DNA from: Tenebrio molitor | Taxonomy: Eukaryota > Arthropoda > Insecta > Coleoptera > Tenebrionidae | NCBI RefSeq assembly: GCF_963966145.1 | Contig: NC_091047.1 | Span: 15,810,001 to 15,874,000, forward strand | Direction: 5' to 3' | Length of the DNA stretch: 64,000 nt | Program-made: the position numbers and the translations under genes | The notes under the pieces: model-generated | Databases searched by the model: none | Seen by the model: only the letters and a program-made list of their open reading frames with translations | Told to the model about the DNA's origin: nothing | Shown here: piece after piece, positions 39,781 through 50,109 of the stretch | Position numbering within the stretch: the stretch's first letter is position 1 | Layout of the letters: the number at the start of each line of letters is the position of its first letter

Positions 39781-40431
39781 CCGGGTGATCAAGAAGGACT
39801 GTTTAAGTTGGCAGTACAATTAAGAAAATTTTTGAAGTGAAACTTCTTATGGGAGGGGTTTGAAATTCTGATCGGTAACCTTTTTGTGTGACGAAAAGTG
39901 GTGGTCTCGCACAACGGTTGCGCCAATATTTCCATCTCACTTAATTTGGAGTCTAATTCGATATTGTTTAGTGTTATCGTTAAAATATACAATTTTGTTG
40001 TAAATATGCTTAAGTCAGGCGCAGAAAGAAGAAGAAGAGCGTGGCGTGAGAGAAAACGTACGAGTGAAGTGACAGTTCAGAATGTGAAAAAAACGGTATA
40101 GGTAAATAATAAAGACAATGAGCCAGCAACTAGCACCTCGGCTCAGCCACCTCCTCTTGCATCTATCAGTGATAATTTACAATATTCTGATTTTCCTGTA
40201 ATACAAAAGTTTCACTTCTATCGTGCGTCTTTACGACCCACTCTCTCTTTTTTTAATTCGGTTATTTATAACACTGCAACTGGATATGTTTTGTTGATTT
40301 ATTTGACAAATATCTGATATAGGTACAGCATTAACAACGACAAGCCACCAACAACCGGAAGTTACTCCTGTTATACGATTTTAAATACGATCCAGTGTTA
40401 CCAATTTAAACAGTCCTTCTTGATCACCCCG
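39781..40431. mobile_element. 651-bp inverted-repeat element, GGGTGATCAAGAAGGACTGT family, long copy
   Basis: Flanked by TA (39779-39780, 40432-40433). Left end CCGGGTGATCAAGAAGGACT then GTTTAAGTTGG; right end is the complement. Inside, on +, an ATG at 40006 codes MLKSGAERRRRAWRERKRTS then a stop, a basic frame of the type seen at the start of some transposon proteins. The short copy at 48749-48970 keeps only the ends and part of the interior, so this looks like the less deleted form. Confidence 0.75.
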
Positions 40432-40700
40432 TATTTTGTAATCTGAAGTACAGCATGTACAGTAATGTTAACAAGAAATTACTCACTAGGATTCGAACTT
40501 TTAGGGAAATGAGGTTTTTCATGTTGTATGTAACTAGAATTTTCAAAAGTAATTTTGTATGTCTAACGTTGGTTACCATCAATTGTGAGATTGTTTGCGC
40601 AACTCCAACTAAATATGGTGCCAGAACCATGACCAACTTCATTAAACTATGTTATGGCCATCCCAAATGTCGAAAAAAAGTAAACCAAATGACAAGTCGA

Positions 40701-41323
40701 TGATGGAGATGAAGTGGCGATATCTAGTGAAATTTAGAATAACCACACATTTAAAAACTTAAATATAAGGTTATGTTATATGCCATTTCATTGTCAAAAA
40801 CTGTCAGTTTATACGTTTTCGTCGTGGAACTTGATCATTTCGGAATAAAACGATGCAAGAATTACAGAATTCGAGGTTCTAAGACGCTAACTTTCCTCTA
40901 AATACGTTTTTACACACGCAAATATGAAGGATCATAGCAAACCCGCGCCGAATCGGAATTTCGTCGTGGAACTTGAACATTTCGGAGTAAAACGATGCAA
41001 GAATTACAGAAATCGAGGTTTCAAGACGCTAACTTTCCTCTAAATACGTTTTTACACACGCAAGTATGAAAGATCACAGCAAAACCGCTCCGAATGAGAA
41101 TTTCGTCGTGGAACTTGTTCATTTCGGAGTAAAACGATGCAAGAATTACAGAATTCGAGGTTCTAAGACGCTAACTAATTTTTCATGTTCCTGCCATAGT
41201 GTCATATAAGTATAAACTGACAGTTTTTGACAATGAAATGGCATATAACATAACCTGATATTTAACTTTTTAAATGTGTGGTTATTCTAAATTTCACTAG
41301 ATATCGCCACTTCATCTCCATCA
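40701..41323. mobile_element. Inverted-repeat element carrying a 142-bp tandem repeat
   Basis: Arms of about 110 bp: left TGATGGAGATGAAGTGGCGA through CATTTCATTGTCAAAAACTG and TCAGTTTATA; right is its near-exact complement, ending CACTTCATCTCCATCA. Between them lie 2.5 copies of a 142-bp unit. An outer inverted repeat (CATGACCAACTTCATTAAAC at about 40628 and its complement at about 41625-41650) encloses the whole, and a third partial copy is at about 41324-41350. Confidence 0.82.
40820..41176 (+). repeat. 142-bp tandem repeat, 2.5 copies
   Basis: Units begin at 40820, 40962 and 41104 with CGTCGTGGAACTTG, then CATTTCGGA.TAAAACGATG, and the third stops at GACGCTAACT. Copies differ at only a few positions. 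Satellite-like unit length. Confidence 0.93.
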
Positions 41324-41734
41324 CATGACCAACTTCATTAAACTATGTTAACGAATTTCTTTTCTAGTACCACAAATTTCCCGAAGAACCTCAAACCATT
41401 TAGCTCTAACTCCACTGTCGCTGGGAAATTGAAATAAAGGTTTTTCAGAATTGCCACAAATAATGCATTTAATGAGCATTTTCAGAGTTTTTTGATTGAC
41501 AAAATTTTAAATTTGACGGCAATTTTACCTTGATGTCTAACAAACAGATGGCACCACTTCCACTTCATCACTATCCATGACATACTTCATACGAAGCTCA
41601 TTTTAATGGAATTGGAATGGCCATAACATAGTTTAATGAAGTTGGTCATGCCAGAACCAAAACTGATTCTGAAACGAATCAGTTAGCGAGAAATTAGCAA
41701 TTTGCAACTGTTACAAGGAATTCGCCGCCTTATA

Positions 41735-41985
41735 TCGTGTGAGCAACAATTACTGATTGAGTTGGCAATAAATTCTGGTGACTTTTGGTGACTTTTATGT
41801 CATGTTCCAACGAGAAAACCATTTTATTAATAAAAGAATACAAAAACCAAGACGTTTAAATATGAAATGTATACCAGCTGTCAATAGTGTCAATAAAACA
41901 AACCGAAATAGGTACAATTTACAGTCTTGAAAATGTCATGTAAAATTTTTTTTGCCAACTGAAACAGTTATTGTTGCTCACTCTG
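41735..41985. mobile_element. MITE, GTGAGCAACAAT family, copy 2
   Basis: Flanked by TA (41733-41734, 41986-41987). Begins TCGTGTGAGCAACAATTACT and ends with the complement CAGAGTGAGCAACAATAACT. Matches 444-686 throughout, with an 8-9 bp duplication inside (GTCAATAGTGTCAATAAAAC). Confidence 0.88.
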
Positions 41986-42429
41986 TATTTTTGACATGAT
42001 TATGATATCTTTTGTTTGTCACCAGAAACCGCATAGTCTCACTGATGTCTATGGTACACCATAGAGATCATTGCATAGCCTCCAACCTAACCAAATTTAT
42101 GGCAACCTAGTAACGAATATCCCTAAAACCTAGAGAGTAATTTCTTGTTGACATTATCGTAAGGAAATATTTAAACACGTAAGATTGAATGTGCGATAAA
42201 GGTACGCACGAAAGACACAATTTAGAGTAAAAGTAGCCTCATCACTGCGTTGCACAACGTTCAACGCCGTTCGTTCACTTTTTGATGCAAAAATGAGGGC
42301 ATAACCAAAACGACCGCACTTTGCAGGTTAAAAAATACATCTTGTCAGGCGTGGTCGCGTGGTCAGGCGCGGATCCGGCGGTGGGCGGGAATTATGAATT
42401 TTCATCCTTGCGAAGGGGCCATAACTAAA

Positions 42430-43080
42430 GTTACATTACATTCACAGAGCTTCCCATATGTTCGACGTGTCGCCAGCGACAGCATATCCACCACGGCTGA
42501 CATTGCAGACAGTGATCCAACAGCATCGGAATTTTCGAAACGTTTGTTCTTGGAAATTGTTGCAACAACCTGATTTGTTTAATTGTTTCTTGGTATGTTC
42601 TACATGTATCTAGCAAATTTCCATTTTTACCCTTATCTTTTTTCATGTTGGTAGGAGGTCGTGATTCAAATTGACGAGAGTGTGATCACTGATCACTAAA
42701 CAGAAATACCCCGTCGGCCGTCATATTTCCTCCAAGTGGAGAATCGGGATTTAGGACTGTTCTTCAGCAAAGAGATATGCTGCATACATTCCCCACCATT
42801 CTTCGGAAGCTCTGTTGCAGCATATTCAGAAAGTCGTCCTGCCAAACCCTTAACCATTCCCGATATTTCCGTGATCCGACGACAGGGATATGCACAAACA
42901 GCTTCGAGGGCTACTGGTCGAGGTTAAAGGGGATGATTCGGCGCCTAGGTATCACGCAGAGCCCTTTTCTTCCCGAATATTTTGACATGTTTCTGTGGTG
43001 GCAGCATTACGGTCCTACTGCTGCTGATCGCTTAAGAAATGTGTTGCTACACATTTCCGAAAAATATACTTTTTGCATAC
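42430..43080 (+). pseudogene. Decayed Merlin-type (ISXO2-like) transposase
   Basis: Two frames give diagnostic pieces. EVVIQIDESVITDH (around 42656-42700) matches the first catalytic aspartate block of ISXO2/IS1595-type transposases. TLNHSRYFRDPTTGICTNSF then EGYWSRLKGMIRRLG and LPEYFDMFLWWQHYG (about 42845-43010) match the NHS..F.D..TG..T...EG.WS.LK...R block and the following domain end. A frameshift lies near 42780 and a stop follows TDH. The family includes eukaryotic Merlin transposons, distinct from the Tc1 elements elsewhere in the window. No terminal repeats were identified. Confidence 0.72.
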
Positions 43081-43504
43081 ATCTTCTTTTTTTTACCCCC
43101 TGGGGTCCAGGGGCGAAGTCCGGATGAGGTCCTGAGGTATATTCCCGCGGGGGTTGCGGTCGAAGTCGTCCTTACGCTCAAAATACACATTTTTTGTGGA
43201 ACCTACTATTTTTTTTTGGGAAGTTTACGGCCCATCCGCTATTTTTTTGGGTTTTGCCTCATATGGACTATGGACTTTTCCCAATGTCACGCTATTTTTT
43301 TTTCAAAAACGGGCGTCAAAGGAAAAATATGCGTTTTTTTTAAAAACGTAAGGATACGTGAATAAATGGCATGGCAATTTAGACAATAAATTATGTCCTG
43401 GTTTCATAGTCGAAATCATAAAGGCAATAGTAAAGAAAAAGCGAACTCTCGATTTCCACACGCTCCATACACTTTTTGTATGACAAAAAAGGTGCAATGT
43501 AGCA

Positions 43505-43762
43505 GTGTGCCAAAATTGGCTTTATCGAGGATGTTTAAATGTACATGAAAAAAATATGGAAAAAATTCTTCCGAGACAAAAAAAAAAAGTTTTCATGGCA
43601 ATTTAATGCATATATTTCGAAATAATTGACCTATTAAGTGCCACTTTCAAAGACTGCCAAATTAGCAAATAAGTCCAATAGAATTTTTTAAACATGTTTC
43701 TGACGTTTGCGGTAATAACTTCTACACCGTAGTGCACCGTTAGTGTGCCATTTTGGGACATT
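43505..43762. mobile_element. Diverged MITE related to 24917-25322
   Basis: Contains GTGCCAAAATTGGC, TTATCGAGGATG, ATGAAAAAAATATGGAAAAA and, at the right, CACCGTAGTGCACCGTTAGT then GTGCCATTTTGGGACA, in the same order as the 24917 copy. Both ends are decayed. Confidence 0.65.
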
Positions 43763-43812
43763 TTATACATTAATAATTCAATAATCGTGTATTTGTTATT
43801 AAATCGTTTAAA

Positions 43813-44150
43813 ATGCCAAATTTTACAAACGTGGAATTAATTGACATAGTGCTCGACTGCTCGCGTACGGTGCGGCGGGTGGCATAACGCAGTCCACTCG
43901 CCGCGAGTTCACGCGCAAATACTGTAAATAGAATTAAATAGAAGTGGTTTCCAGATAGGGTTGGCAATGGTTGTGCCTAATTCAAAAATGTTTACTTCCA
44001 TGGTGCAACGATTGAGAGAAACAGGAAAATTCCATCCAAGGACGGAAGATAGTGGTAGAGATCATTTCTAGGGGGTGCTGGATGTTGAACCACAGATTTT
44101 AGAAAGCAGTCGAAGCAAATTCTGGAACAAGTGAAAATTTATGGCAGACG
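43813..44150 (+). pseudogene. Decayed DUF4817-type gene fragment
   Basis: Starts MPNFTNVELIDIVLDCSRTV, then stops; after a shift it continues MFTSMVQRLRETGKFHPRTE then DSGRDHF and VLDVEPQILESS. I recognise the VQRLRETG.FHPRTEDSGR...VLDVEP.ILE order from the multi-copy insect DUF4817 family, a helix-turn-helix protein type linked to mobile DNA. Several stops and frame changes make it non-functional. Confidence 0.65.
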
Positions 44151-44411
44151 AAGATTTATGAGGGGTTGCAGTTTGTCTGAGGCCGTACCGTAACACAGGC
44201 AGCTACCACTGGAACCCTCTTGAATGGTCTTCGTTCCATAAATTACGGACAAGAGTAATAACCATAAACTTAACTTTGTCTGCCATACATTTTCATAAAG
44301 TAGAAGGGCCCAAATTAAATTAACCCAATATCTTTACATCATCAAAACATTTTAATTAAATTCTAATCACGGATTTTATTTCTCTATCATTTTTTCATAA
44401 CGTATAATGTA

Positions 44412-44768
44412 CTATTGGGAGCATAAAAAGTGGGACATCAAATTTCTGTCAGTTTTGAAAAATTCGATGTAGTTTAAACTTTATTGTCATTTTTTTTTGA
44501 CACTACTCTAGCTGACAGTTTAAAAAATTATTTTATACTCCAATTTTCCTTTTCCAAATGCCCTCTTCTTTTGATAAAGGTAGATTTTGATTGGGACTTT
44601 GCATTAAATAAATATTCACTACGTGCTTACTTATAATCATTCCCTACAACCTACAACATTTAATGACAACGTCAATCAATTCGAAGTAGGGTTAGAATCA
44701 GATAAGTGTTATTTCACATTAAAAGTCAAGACAATGACGTTGATGTCCCACTTTTTTGTCCGCAATAG
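44412..44768. mobile_element. MITE, CTATTG...AAAAAGTGGGACATC family
   Basis: 357-bp element flanked by TA (44410-44411, 44769-44770). Left CTATTGGGAGCATAAAAAGT then GGGACATCAA; right GATGTCCCACTTTTTTGTCC then GCAATAG. Contains TTTATTGTCATTTTTTTTTGAC like the other CTATNG-ended MITEs. Confidence 0.85.
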
Positions 44769-44770
44769 TA

Positions 44771-45748
44771 CTAAATTTTTTTAAAGTGATAGTTTTTTGG
44801 CTGCTGTACCTAAGTAATTTTTAATTTAACAAAAAAGTAATACCCAATTTTTGTGGCGGTGAACAGTATTTATGCATCTACAATGCCTTCACATAAATAT
44901 AATTTATTTTTAAAGCCATTTTCCTACTTGACACAAGTAATGGGACACCTGTACCAAGAAAATTTTCTTTCGAATAAGTAAACTGAAAAGATTCATCTAA
45001 TTTAATCATAAAACAGACATTTGTGCATAGGTGATCACGGTCTTATTTGAAAAGAAATCACCCAGGATGGTCAAACGGATTAGAAGTCCTGAGGGTTAGA
45101 CACCTGTCATATCCCATGTTGTGTCAGTTGCTTGAACTGAACGCATCATCTACTAGTACTGGGTCAATGTGTGCCCCAAAATTCGCGGAACAACTCAATG
45201 GAGCAATGTCAACTCTTGTTAGAAAATAATGAGATAAATTATAAAAAAAAATTCTGTACCTCTTAGATTTGAAAATAGGGGGGCTCCAAAGGTGCAGCTT
45301 TGATCTCATTTATTTTAAATATTAAAAAAGCTGTTGACTATTTGTCTTTTGCTAGTCAGTGGCATAATAATTCTGAACGATTGTGATCAGGTTTGCAATT
45401 ATTTTCTTCATTATTTTCAGCATTTCCAAGTACCTACAATCTGTTTCAAAATAAAAAATCCACCACCTGTTGATTTATGTTGGCAGAAAAAAAGAAATTC
45501 CTAGAATAAGATTCATTTTTTTGGGTTGGCCCAACCTCCCGCTAAAATTTGACATTGAATTGTTGAGTTTATTTACGTAACACAAAATAATTATTATGTA
45601 CAAAAAGGTGGTAGCTATCATATCATACCTTTTGAGTGAAATAATAAAATGAGAATTAAAAAAACACTATGAACTACGCCCGAAACGACTGTCAACAATT
45701 TTCTTTCATAACCCCGTTTTTTTCTGACACTAAAAACAAAAGTTGGCG
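44771..45748. other. Gene-free stretch
   Basis: No gene recognised. A 60-codon + frame at 45047-45229 has a plausible composition but no similarity that I recognise and no splice context. Confidence 0.4.
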
Positions 45749-46014
45749 ACGTTGTCGGTTGTATTTTCGAGGTAGAATGCAGTGTTGGTGGATTTTTTAT
45801 TTTGAAACAGATTATAGTAATTTTATGTTTGTTTTACCTCAAATAACGTACGCCAACATGGCTTTGATTTTCTCTCTCATTTTCATGGATACAACATACA
45901 ACAAAAATGAAATATTGCAAATATATTGCAAAGCTATTGGGATACATAAAGTGTTTGCCAAAGCCAAATAACCACCAACACTGCATTCTACCCAGAAAAT
46001 CAACCGGCAACGTT
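45749..46014. mobile_element. Inverted-repeat element, ACGTTG.CGGTTG termini
   Basis: Left ACGTTGTCGGTTGTATTTTC then AGGTAGAATGCAGTGTTGGT; the right end is its near complement (ACCAACACTGCATTCTACCC ... CAACCGGCAACGT). About 266 bp. The 100-codon + frame across it is incidental to the palindrome. Confidence 0.7.
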
Positions 46015-46146
46015 GTGTACTTAGATTTGATTGGTCTAGATTGATTTTTTTAAAAATTTTTACCTCATATTTTAATGACTACCTACTTAATAACAATAAC
46101 AACGTATCTACTGCTAAGCTGCTCCGCGAATTTTGGTATTCGTATA

Positions 46147-46347
46147 CTTCGTCCAGCGAGAGATTGTATTAAATAACCCAACACTACAAAATGCACTAGA
46201 ATACATTAATTAGAGCATAATTTCAGGGTAAAAATGTTACTGCTTGAAGGATATATTATTTCAAATTTTACGTGCGCTAGGTACTAGGTACTTACTCTAC
46301 GTAGAATTTAGTGATTTTTATGTCAACCAATATCTCGCTGAACGAAC
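46147..46347 (+). mobile_element. MITE, TTCGTCCAGCGAGAGATT family, uninterrupted reference copy
   Basis: 201 bp between TA at 46145-46146 and 46348-46349. Left CTTCGTCCAGCGAGAGATTG; right CAATATCTCGCTGAACGAAC. Its middle reads GCGCTAGGTACTAGGTACTT, which is the empty version of the site where three MITEs entered the copy at 57553-58591. Confidence 0.85.
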
Positions 46348-46411
46348 TATATCTACTCGTACATACATAATTAGTTGAAGAAAACGACAGTATGTACATT
46401 AATAAACAATT

Positions 46412-46417
46412 TTTATT
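46412..46417 (-). terminator. Polyadenylation signal AATAAA, small heat shock gene
   Basis: TTTATT on + (AATAAA on -), about 125 nt beyond the stop codon of the small heat shock gene. First canonical signal in that direction. Confidence 0.6.
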
Positions 46418-46542
46418 ATAAACAAAATTGCGAAGATAACAATATAGAAAGATCGTTGATTAAAAAGATTATACAGTAGGTAGTAGCACTTTGCCAATAA
46501 AATTGGAATTACGTTAGATTTCATAACATTTCAGCCTTATTT

Positions 46543-47121
46543 TTAGTTTGGATGTTCAATTTTTGGTTGTGTTTCTGTTGCAGGAGCTACCGTAGCTTTG
46601 GCAGGTCCAGTCTGAGTAATTGGTACTACTCGTTCGCCCGATGGAGGTTTGAGAGACTTTTTCGGAGCGGTTACGGTCAAAATACCATCAGAAGATAGGG
46701 TTGAAACCACATCATTAATGTCGTGTTCTTGGGGCAGTAAATATCTTCGAACGAAGTGTCGTGAAATGAATCCATGTTCATCTTGTTTTTCCTCGTGTTT
46801 CCCTTCAACAATAATACTGTTGCCGCTGGTTTTAACTGTAATTTCATTAGGAGCGAATTGTTGTACGTCTAATATAACTTGAAATTTTTCTTTATCTTGT
46901 TGAATGGTAGATCCTGAATCTTGTCTTTGTAAAGCAGTTGAGGTGGCGCGCCACGGTCTGACGTAATTTCTAAAAAGTGAACCTCTTGGCAAAGAGCTGT
47001 AGGTGCTGAGAAGATCATCTCTTCGTAAACCAAGTCCAAAGTGTTGGTCGAGGAGGCGCGATGGGCGAGAAAAATCTTCGTCATCCCACCAGTCGCGGAA
47101 AAGTAGAGGAACCACAGACAT
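46543..47121 (-). CDS. l(2)efl: Small heat shock protein, l(2)efl / alpha-crystallin family
   Basis: 192 residues in one exon, starting MSVVPLLFRDWWDDEDF...SRLLDQHFGLGL, the characteristic insect lethal(2)essential-for-life N-terminus. The alpha-crystallin domain spans about 76-157 (FQVILDVQQFAPNEITVKTS, VEGKHEEKQDEHGFISRHF, RRYLLP, SSDGILTVTAPKK). The C-terminal extension has a V-P-I (IxI-type) motif at about 166-168. The family holds unfolding proteins in the cytosol in ATP-independent oligomers. No introns, as usual for stress genes. The start is decided by the conserved MSVVP. GATTTTAG directly before the ATG could be a 5'-untranslated intron acceptor. Confidence 0.96.
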   Translation of the reverse strand: MSVVPLLFRDWWDDEDFSRPSRLLDQHFGLGLRRDDLLSTYSSLPRGSLFRNYVRPWRATSTALQRQDSGSTIQQDKEKFQVILDVQQFAPNEITVKTSGNSIIVEGKHEEKQDEHGFISRHFVRRYLLPQEHDINDVVSTLSSDGILTVTAPKKSLKPPSGERVVPITQTGPAKATVAPATETQPKIEHPN

Positions 47122-47263
47122 CTAAAATCACAACACTTTAAAATAAATATTCATATAAAATATTGAATGAAATACTTTTATTTGCGGTTGTTGGAACTGT
47201 TACTGTTAGACTACTTCAGTCTGGAGATTCTGAATTTATACTGAACATTCCTTGAACTTGCTT

Positions 47264-47324
47264 CAATATATATCCCGAAAATGATGTTAGCCAATCAGGA
47301 CGAATCGTCTAGTTCATTCTAGAA
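47264..47324 (-). promoter_or_regulatory. Heat-shock promoter: TATA box and heat-shock element
   Basis: Reading on the - strand toward the gene: TTC..TTCTAGAA (47313-47324, a TTCnnGAA heat-shock core with a third TTC nearby), CCAAT on + at 47291-47295, then TATATATTG (47265-47273) about 145 bp before the ATG. A second GAACATTCCTTGAAC motif at 47243-47257 lies downstream of the TATA box. The arrangement predicts heat-shock-factor control. Confidence 0.65.
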
Positions 47325-47971
47325 TGCATAAAGATTTTTCAGTAAAGTTCTTAAATATAGAAAACCACGTATAGCTTGTGGTATATCGTTTTAAAATTGT
47401 TTAAAAAGAGACAGGAAAGTCCTACACTTTTCATCCTAGTTATCTGAGTTTCACAATGGATTAAAATAACTCTGTGAGTAAACACCAGCGGTAACTTTTG
47501 GATTTTTATGCTATTTTTCATTAGACAGTTACGTATATAAATAGAAATGTGATGCGTGATGCATCTCTTCTACTCATACCTAATTTAGGCACTGCGCATA
47601 TTTAGAAAATCAAATTTTAAAGTCCTTTTCTGGTGATGTGTTAGGATTTTATAAATAAATGTTAATAATAATTGTTTAGCTATTATAAATTCATTTTTAA
47701 TACCAAAATTAATCTTAAAAGTAAAAAAAGGAACAAATGTCTTGCATCAACATTATGTATTCTTTTTTTGGCTGTAATGATTTGGATCGAATAAATTGGT
47801 TTTTTGAAGTCGATTTTTCCTCTCTTTAGTTTTCAGCTTTTTCGGAATGTGGACATTTTTTCATAATGTGAAATAAAGTATTTCATTTCATTTCACACTT
47901 CGGAGATTTATTTTACACGTTTACACTTGCAACTCAGCTTTGCTTAATTTGGTACAAAAATATAGCAATTA

Positions 47972-48355
47972 CAGGGTGTTTGAAAATTGCTAGTACAAAA
48001 AAAAACTGTGGCATCTAGAAGCCCTAAGAAATCCAAAAAACTAATTTTTAATTTTTTTAAACAAAAGAGATAAAGTAACCGTATCCCAGCATATTTTATG
48101 CCTCAGGCGGGGCAGTATTTTTTAAACCTTGGTAACCAAGCGTGATAATGAAGGACTTTACAACAATATAAAAAATAAATATTTTTTGCAAGATTTTGGC
48201 AACTAACAATGGTACTAACAATTTTAACCCAATTTTTAGTAATTTTTATCTCGAAAACTAGAGGACTTTTATTAAAATTTTTTCTTGCCGATGGCTTTAA
48301 CTCACCATCACCAATTACCAGTATTTTTTTGTACTAGCAATTTTCAAACACCCTG
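47972..48355. mobile_element. MITE, CAGGGTGTTTGAAAATTGCT family
   Basis: 384 bp between TA at 47970-47971 and 48356-48357. Both ends read CAGGGTGTTTGAAAATTGCT then AGTACAAAAA in inverted orientation. Non-coding. Confidence 0.92.
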
Positions 48356-48748
48356 TATAAAAGAATTATTGATGGTTACCTAGTACAGCATTGTTATCAC
48401 TTTTAACACTGCATTTGCTCATTTAATGGACATATGTAATTGTATGTCCTTCAAATGTGCAAACTTCGACCCTGGTGACAGCTTTTTACTTTTAGCTGGT
48501 TATCTAAATTACGCAATTATAGTAGAAAATTAATGCTTTATGATTCATGTTCTAATTTTGATTTGTGATGTCTAAATGTGTTACTTTTCATAATAAGCGT
48601 CGAAATGTCATTCTTTTTGGAACTGGTTAGGAAATTAAAAAAATTTCACAGCTGTTGATATAATGAATTAATGATATGTTGATATACGAGTAAATAGTAT
48701 ATTGCTCGAATTTCAACATATCTTTATAAGTAGGTGTAGTTGCAACTA

Positions 48749-48970
48749 CGGGGTGATCAAATAGGACTGTTTAAGTTGGTAACACTGAATTGTATTTTAA
48801 ATCGTATAACAGGAGTAACTTTCGGTTGTTGATGGCTTGTCGTTGTTAATGCTATACCTACATCAGATATTTGTCAAATAAACCAACAAAACATACCCGG
48901 TTGCAGTGTTATAAATAACCGAATTTCGTAATTGTATTGCCAACTTAAACAGTCCTTTTTGATCACCCGG
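48749..48970. mobile_element. MITE, GGGTGATCAAGAAGGACTGT family, short copy
   Basis: 222 bp between TA at 48747-48748 and 48971-48972. Ends GGGTGATCAAATAGGACTGT / complement of CGGGTGATCAAAAAGGACTG. The interior (GTAACTTTCGGTTGTTG, CAACAAAACATA.CC.GTTGCA) matches the right part of the 39781-40431 element in reverse, so it is an internal-deletion product of that type. Confidence 0.85.
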
Positions 48971-49069
48971 TAGTAAATCCTATTTTAGACTATTTAGCTT
49001 ACATGGCAGATCCTTTATGCAAAACCTTCGGAAACATTAGAATTAAAAGTTAACTTATACCTGTTTATA

Positions 49070-49626
49070 CAGGGTGTTTGAAGTATAAGGTAACAAACTT
49101 CTCCTGTGTAAAGAAATAGACAAAATACAACTTTTATTCTAGTAACATTTTTTAGTATGTGTTATAATTAATTTTCTAGTAACCATTTTTTCAATTTGAA
49201 GAACTACTGTGTGAGATCCACCGGATTTCTAAATTATAAAAGCGGCAGCTAAGGCATTTTCCTTTACAAATCGTCATTAGCTTGGTATTAATAATTACAG
49301 ATACAGATACAGTGGAAACAGAGTTTAGTCAGTTTAGTACAGCATAATAAAAAAAGCAAAAAAAAATGTCACTAAGAAAAGTTGTTCATTTAACCTACAG
49401 TCGGAACGTTATGGATATGGATTGGGGACTCGTCGTTAAGTTGGCACTATCAGCAAAAGTAACTAGGCGCGCCAATAAGGTTATTGAAATTTATGACAGA
49501 TCTCATTAATGTACAGTTCAATCATAAGTTTTAAGCGGCCTTGAGTTTGACAATCCATATCCAAAACATTTCGAGTATAGTTGTGCATCTCAGAAAAGTT
49601 TGTTACCTTAAACACCAAACACCCTG
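49070..49626. mobile_element. Inverted-repeat element, CAGGGTGTTTGAAGTATAAG family
   Basis: 557 bp. Left CAGGGTGTTTGAAGTATAAG then GTAACAAACTT; right AAGTTTGTTACCTTAAACAC then CAAACACCCTG. Left TA at 49068-49069. A short + frame starting MSLRKVVHLTYSRNVMDMDW at about 49366 has no recognised match. Confidence 0.75.
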
Positions 49627-49972
49627 AATGTTAATAAGAGAACGGGTAACGTATTGTAATGTATAGTTGTCCGTTTTCTCTAAGGTTATATTGGGGCCGC
49701 AAAATTATCCCATTGTGTAAAAGTTGATTTGTCTACAATAGGAAACATTTTGTGGTTGTAAACAGCAGGCAAACCCGGCTGGTTGTTTCGTTCAGAGTTT
49801 TTTGATTTATTGCAGGGGCGCGTAGCTTCTGAAACCCACACAAAAGGGCAGCTTATTCGCTTATTCGGAGGAGTAACTACTTTTATTTTTCACTTTCGTA
49901 TAATTGCATGATAACTCCTAGGATACGCAATACGTAAACATGTCCATAACAACCAGGGAATAATACAGGGCC

Positions 49973-50035
49973 TAATAAGAATAAGCGGGCGTAATAAGAA
50001 TAAGCGGGCGTAATAAGAATAAGCGGGCGTAATAA
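49973..50035 (+). repeat. 19-bp tandem repeat, 3 copies plus
   Basis: TAATAAGAATAAGCGGGCG repeated three times without change, followed by a partial fourth TAATAA. Lies in the foreign insert of the preceding element. Confidence 0.93.
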
Positions 50036-50109
50036 ATTCATAACGCCCTCATCAATTCATAATTGCAAAGATACCAATTTTTTTTTTTAGAACACTTATA
50101 GTGAAAAAT

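Noticed and set aside
40820..41176. Possible CRISPR-like array
   Set aside because: The 142-bp units are directly adjacent with no unique spacers, and the genome is eukaryotic.
45669..45971. 100-codon + open frame
   Set aside because: It overlaps the inverted-repeat element at 45749-46014; the reading frame crosses the palindrome and shows no recognisable domain.
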